DNA from: Pseudomonas mohnii
Lineage (GTDB): Bacteria > Pseudomonadota > Gammaproteobacteria > Pseudomonadales > Pseudomonadaceae
DNA length: 64,000 nt
Reading direction: 5' to 3'
NCBI RefSeq assembly: GCF_900105115.1
Contig: NZ_FNRV01000001.1
Location: 124,001-188,000, forward strand
Shown: in pieces, positions 62,046 through 64,000 of the stretch
Layout of the letters: each line of letters begins with the position of its first letter
Numbering within the stretch: the first letter of the stretch is position 1
Made by a program: the position numbers and the translations under genes
Notes under the pieces: model-generated
The model's database searches: none
Seen by the model: the letters and a program-made list of their open reading frames with translations, nothing else
What the model was told of the DNA's origin: nothing

Positions 62046-63030
62046 GCCTTACGGATCACAGGCTAAGTTCGAAACTCACCGGGGTCTAATATCATTTGAG
62101 TGGTGTTTGATACCTAGAAGGTATGAACTGCTATTGCATGATCAATTTCACGTGCCCTCAAACGTCAGTGGCCCTGATAACCCCACTGCTTTGCAAGGCA
62201 GACAACTTCTTGTAACAGAATGGCAACGAGCAGACGGGGCGAGGGGCAGGGGGGTAAGGCAGTGGTCGATGTCGAAATTGAACAGCTATTACGTCAGTTG
62301 CTTGACCTGTTTTTATTCGACCTCGAGGGGAACGAGACCGGCCATGCTCTGACAGGAGATGTCAGGTGTGGTTTATGCACCTGTAACGCTAGAGGGAATT
62401 CCAGACTGCATCACTTGGAGTGAAGGACTGTCTAACTTGCTACGCGATGGCAAATACGCAGTTCTCAAACTTCCGGACATGATTTGGTCAAGTGATAGCC
62501 GCGTGATGCTCAGTTCGGCTGCCGTGAATAAAGAAGAAATAATCATGAGCGCTGCGCTCCAAGTAGTTTTTTCGCCATGTCCTCGTTGCATACGGGCTGC
62601 AAAAGTAGTCGTTGGCGATGGCGCGTGCGGTGTATCTAGCTGCACGTGTCTGCACACGATGTGGTTGCTGGTCCTGCGTTGCTTAGGGGCGCGGGCGAAG
62701 TTTTGCTCAATGAAACTGGCAATCCAATACAGTACGGAACGCAGGACAACACCCAGGCAGCATGACGACGCTGTTGATGAGCAATTGGGCACTGGGGGAG
62801 AGAATCAGAACTAAACGCGCCTATCATTAATCGAGCAATACTGCATTTAACATAATATACATTATGCGAACTGTGATATACGAAGCCTGGGTGTCTTTGC
62901 TGCCGCTTTTCACCTGGTGACCAGGCTAGCCAAGTCGAATTTCTCGCATGCGAGAAAACACCGTGACGAAATTACGATTCAAGTCGCCATGCTTCCTGAC
63001 ACATGGCGTTTAACGCAATTTGATGCTGTT
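62046..63030. other. Gene-poor stretch, no supported gene
   Basis: Only short frames of odd composition occur on either strand (for example 62359-62814 plus and 62373-62792 minus, which overlap each other). None has a good ribosome binding site or a recognisable motif. Base use is more AT-rich than to the left. It may be decayed DNA. Confidence 0.4.
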
Positions 63031-63434
63031 TCACGCAAACAACTCAAGCGCCGAATCATCCCATTCGTGTCCACGCTCGGACCAGCCATTGTCACTTTGC
63101 GGCGGGAACCCGGTACGGCAATATCCTTGCTTCGCCGTGAAATCAAATATGGCATGCGGGTAATCGTTGATCAGCAGCGCAGCCTTGCTGTGATCAACCG
63201 ACCAGCCGATCTTCACGCTGGAGGGTTTGTGTTTGTCAGAAACGTCCGCCACGTTGTAGATATGCAGTGCATCCTGAATCGGGTTGCCTTCAGCCGCTGT
63301 GTCCAGCGCGTAGAAATAGCCGGTATCTTCGTCGTCTTCGAATACGACAACGTAAGTTCCTGCCTCCGCAGTGCTTCTGTGACGGAGCCTTGGCCCACAT
63401 GCAGTTCAGATTCGGCTGTCAGGTATTTTGGCAT
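63031..63434 (-). pseudogene. DUF2251-family gene broken by a frameshift
   Basis: From ATG 63434 (AGGA upstream) the frame reads MPKYLTAESELHVGQGSVTEALR. It then has to shift near 63370-63385 to continue EAGTYVVVFEDDEDTGYFY, ALDTAAEGNPIQDALHIYN, VADVSDKHKPSSVKIGW and so on to GHEWDDSALELFA at 63031. The joined ~133-residue product looks like an intact small cytosolic DUF2251 protein. The shift could be real decay or a sequencing error. Confidence 0.7.
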
Positions 63435-63555
63435 CGGGTATTCCTTTACGGGGTGAATATCTGGAGCATTCGATAATGCCAACAGCCATTGGCGGATCAC
63501 AACGGCAAGATGACGGTGGTTAACCTGCCCTGCGCTACCGACAAATAACTGATAA

Positions 63556-63593
63556 TTATAACTAAACTAAATATCCATTTAGTTTAGTTATAA
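63556..63593. promoter_or_regulatory. Perfect 17-bp inverted repeat, AT-rich
   Basis: TTATAACTAAACTAAAT (63556-63572), 4-nt loop ATCC, then ATTTAGTTTAGTTATAA (63577-63593). Each arm contains tandem TAAACTAAA-like sequence. AT-rich and not followed by a T run, so an operator or replication/mobile-element end is likelier than a terminator. No gene is supported from 63435 to 63768. Confidence 0.5.
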
Positions 63594-63768
63594 TAAAGAG
63601 GCGGTTATTGGACGATAGAATACGATGGCACCGCCCCTAAGGATCTCCCTGTCGCATCCACTGAGATCCGATCCCTGATCCACCAAGATTTCGTCGTAAA
63701 GACTTCCAAGACGATAGGGTCGCGCTCCCCTACTCTGCTCCATCAAATCATGCACCAGATGGCCCGCT

Positions 63769-64000
63769 TTATGTTTTATCCGTCGGATCAGACATCGCCT
63801 CGCCGATGGTTGCAGACTCGCAAGGCATATGTTGTTTCGGGATAGAGGTTTCGCCCGGACGTCGTGTGAGGGTTAACTGGGATTTACCGCGAATCTTCTC
63901 TTCCCATTTGGCACGTTCCTGCGTGATGTTTTCGATCCGGACCTTCCTGTCTATGGTTCTGAGTGTTATCAGCGCCGCAACCAATACCGATATGACAGCG
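63769..64000 (-). CDS. Partial gene at right edge, single-pass membrane protein
   Basis: The minus-strand frame is open from the window edge to a stop at 63769. The visible 76 residues begin AVISVLVAALITLRTIDRKVRIENITQERAKWEEKIRGKS: a hydrophobic segment followed by a charged helix with ITQERAKW, as in small inner-membrane proteins with a cytosolic coiled helix. The tail TRRPGETSIPKQHMPCESATIGE looks unstructured and may be a frameshifted end. Family not assigned. Confidence 0.45.
   Translation of the reverse strand, partial: AVISVLVAALITLRTIDRKVRIENITQERAKWEEKIRGKSQLTLTRRPGETSIPKQHMPCESATIGEAMSDPTDKT

Noticed and set aside
62359..62814. 151-residue plus-strand frame
   Set aside because: No ribosome binding site, Cys-rich odd composition, and an overlapping antisense frame of equal quality.

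Overview
The window reads as high-GC Pseudomonas chromosome, probably a fluorescens-type strain. The basis is codon use, GGAG-type ribosome binding sites, and dispersed Pseudomonas REP palindromes including a 13-unit REP array. About 57.8 kb of the 64 kb is one steroid (probably bile-acid) catabolic superset. No rRNA, tRNA, CRISPR, integrase or transposase gene was seen.

Layout. 1-4170: a heteromeric acyl-CoA dehydrogenase pair and an acyl-CoA ligase. 4261-7633: a DUF1329 protein, a small SnoaL-like protein and an MFS transporter. 7935-15945: old yellow enzyme, FATP-type ligase, metallo-beta-lactamase, DUF1302 porin-like protein, Ltp2/Sal-like aldolase and a DUF35-MaoC fusion (side-chain removal). 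16331-19755: YCF48 propeller and RND/MMPL transporter. 19939-21174: LuxR-type regulator 1. 21381-22993: 3-alpha-hydroxysteroid dehydrogenase and an SDR. 26773-23138 (minus): 7-alpha-HSD-like SDR, then HsaE, HsaG and HsaF homologues. 27011-30944: HsaA-, KshB- and FadD3-like proteins. 31039-33991: second DUF1302 and second OYE. 34977-34144 (minus): HsaD. 35237-37394: two SDRs and a BaiE-like SnoaL protein. 37396-38783: REP array. 41132-38773 (minus): second dehydrogenase pair. 41363-51071: HsaC, IpdA, IpdB, crotonase, IpdC, EchA20, FadE30-like pair, FadA6 and SDR. 51248-53730: IpdF, MaoC hydratase, thiolase. 53822-55030: LuxR-type regulator 2. 55143-57774: second DUF1329 and KshA. 57.8-64 kb is different: a small membrane peptide, a lipoprotein, a CoA-transferase pair with an aromatic-acid-type MFS transporter, a gene-poor stretch, a frameshifted DUF2251 gene and a partial gene at the right edge.

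Together the genes cover oxidation of ring hydroxyls, CoA activation and shortening of the carboxylic side chain, 9-alpha-hydroxylation (KshA/KshB), ring-A hydroxylation, meta-cleavage and C-C hydrolysis (HsaA, HsaC, HsaD), the pyruvate/propionyl-CoA branch (HsaE, HsaF, HsaG), and opening of rings C/D (FadD3, FadE30, IpdF, IpdC, EchA20, IpdAB, FadA6). Two expected parts are not visible: a 3-ketosteroid delta-1-dehydrogenase (KstD) and a small flavin reductase (HsaB/TesA1).

The least expected signal is an 18-bp dyad, TAGTC-N6-GACGATG, found at 15 places plus one weak one. Nearly all lie 50-150 bp before the first gene of an operon, and most are followed about 21 nt later by a -10-like hexamer. 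It occurs before almost every steroid operon and was not seen before the CoA-transferase or aromatic-acid transporter genes. It is the likely operator of one or both LuxR-type regulators.
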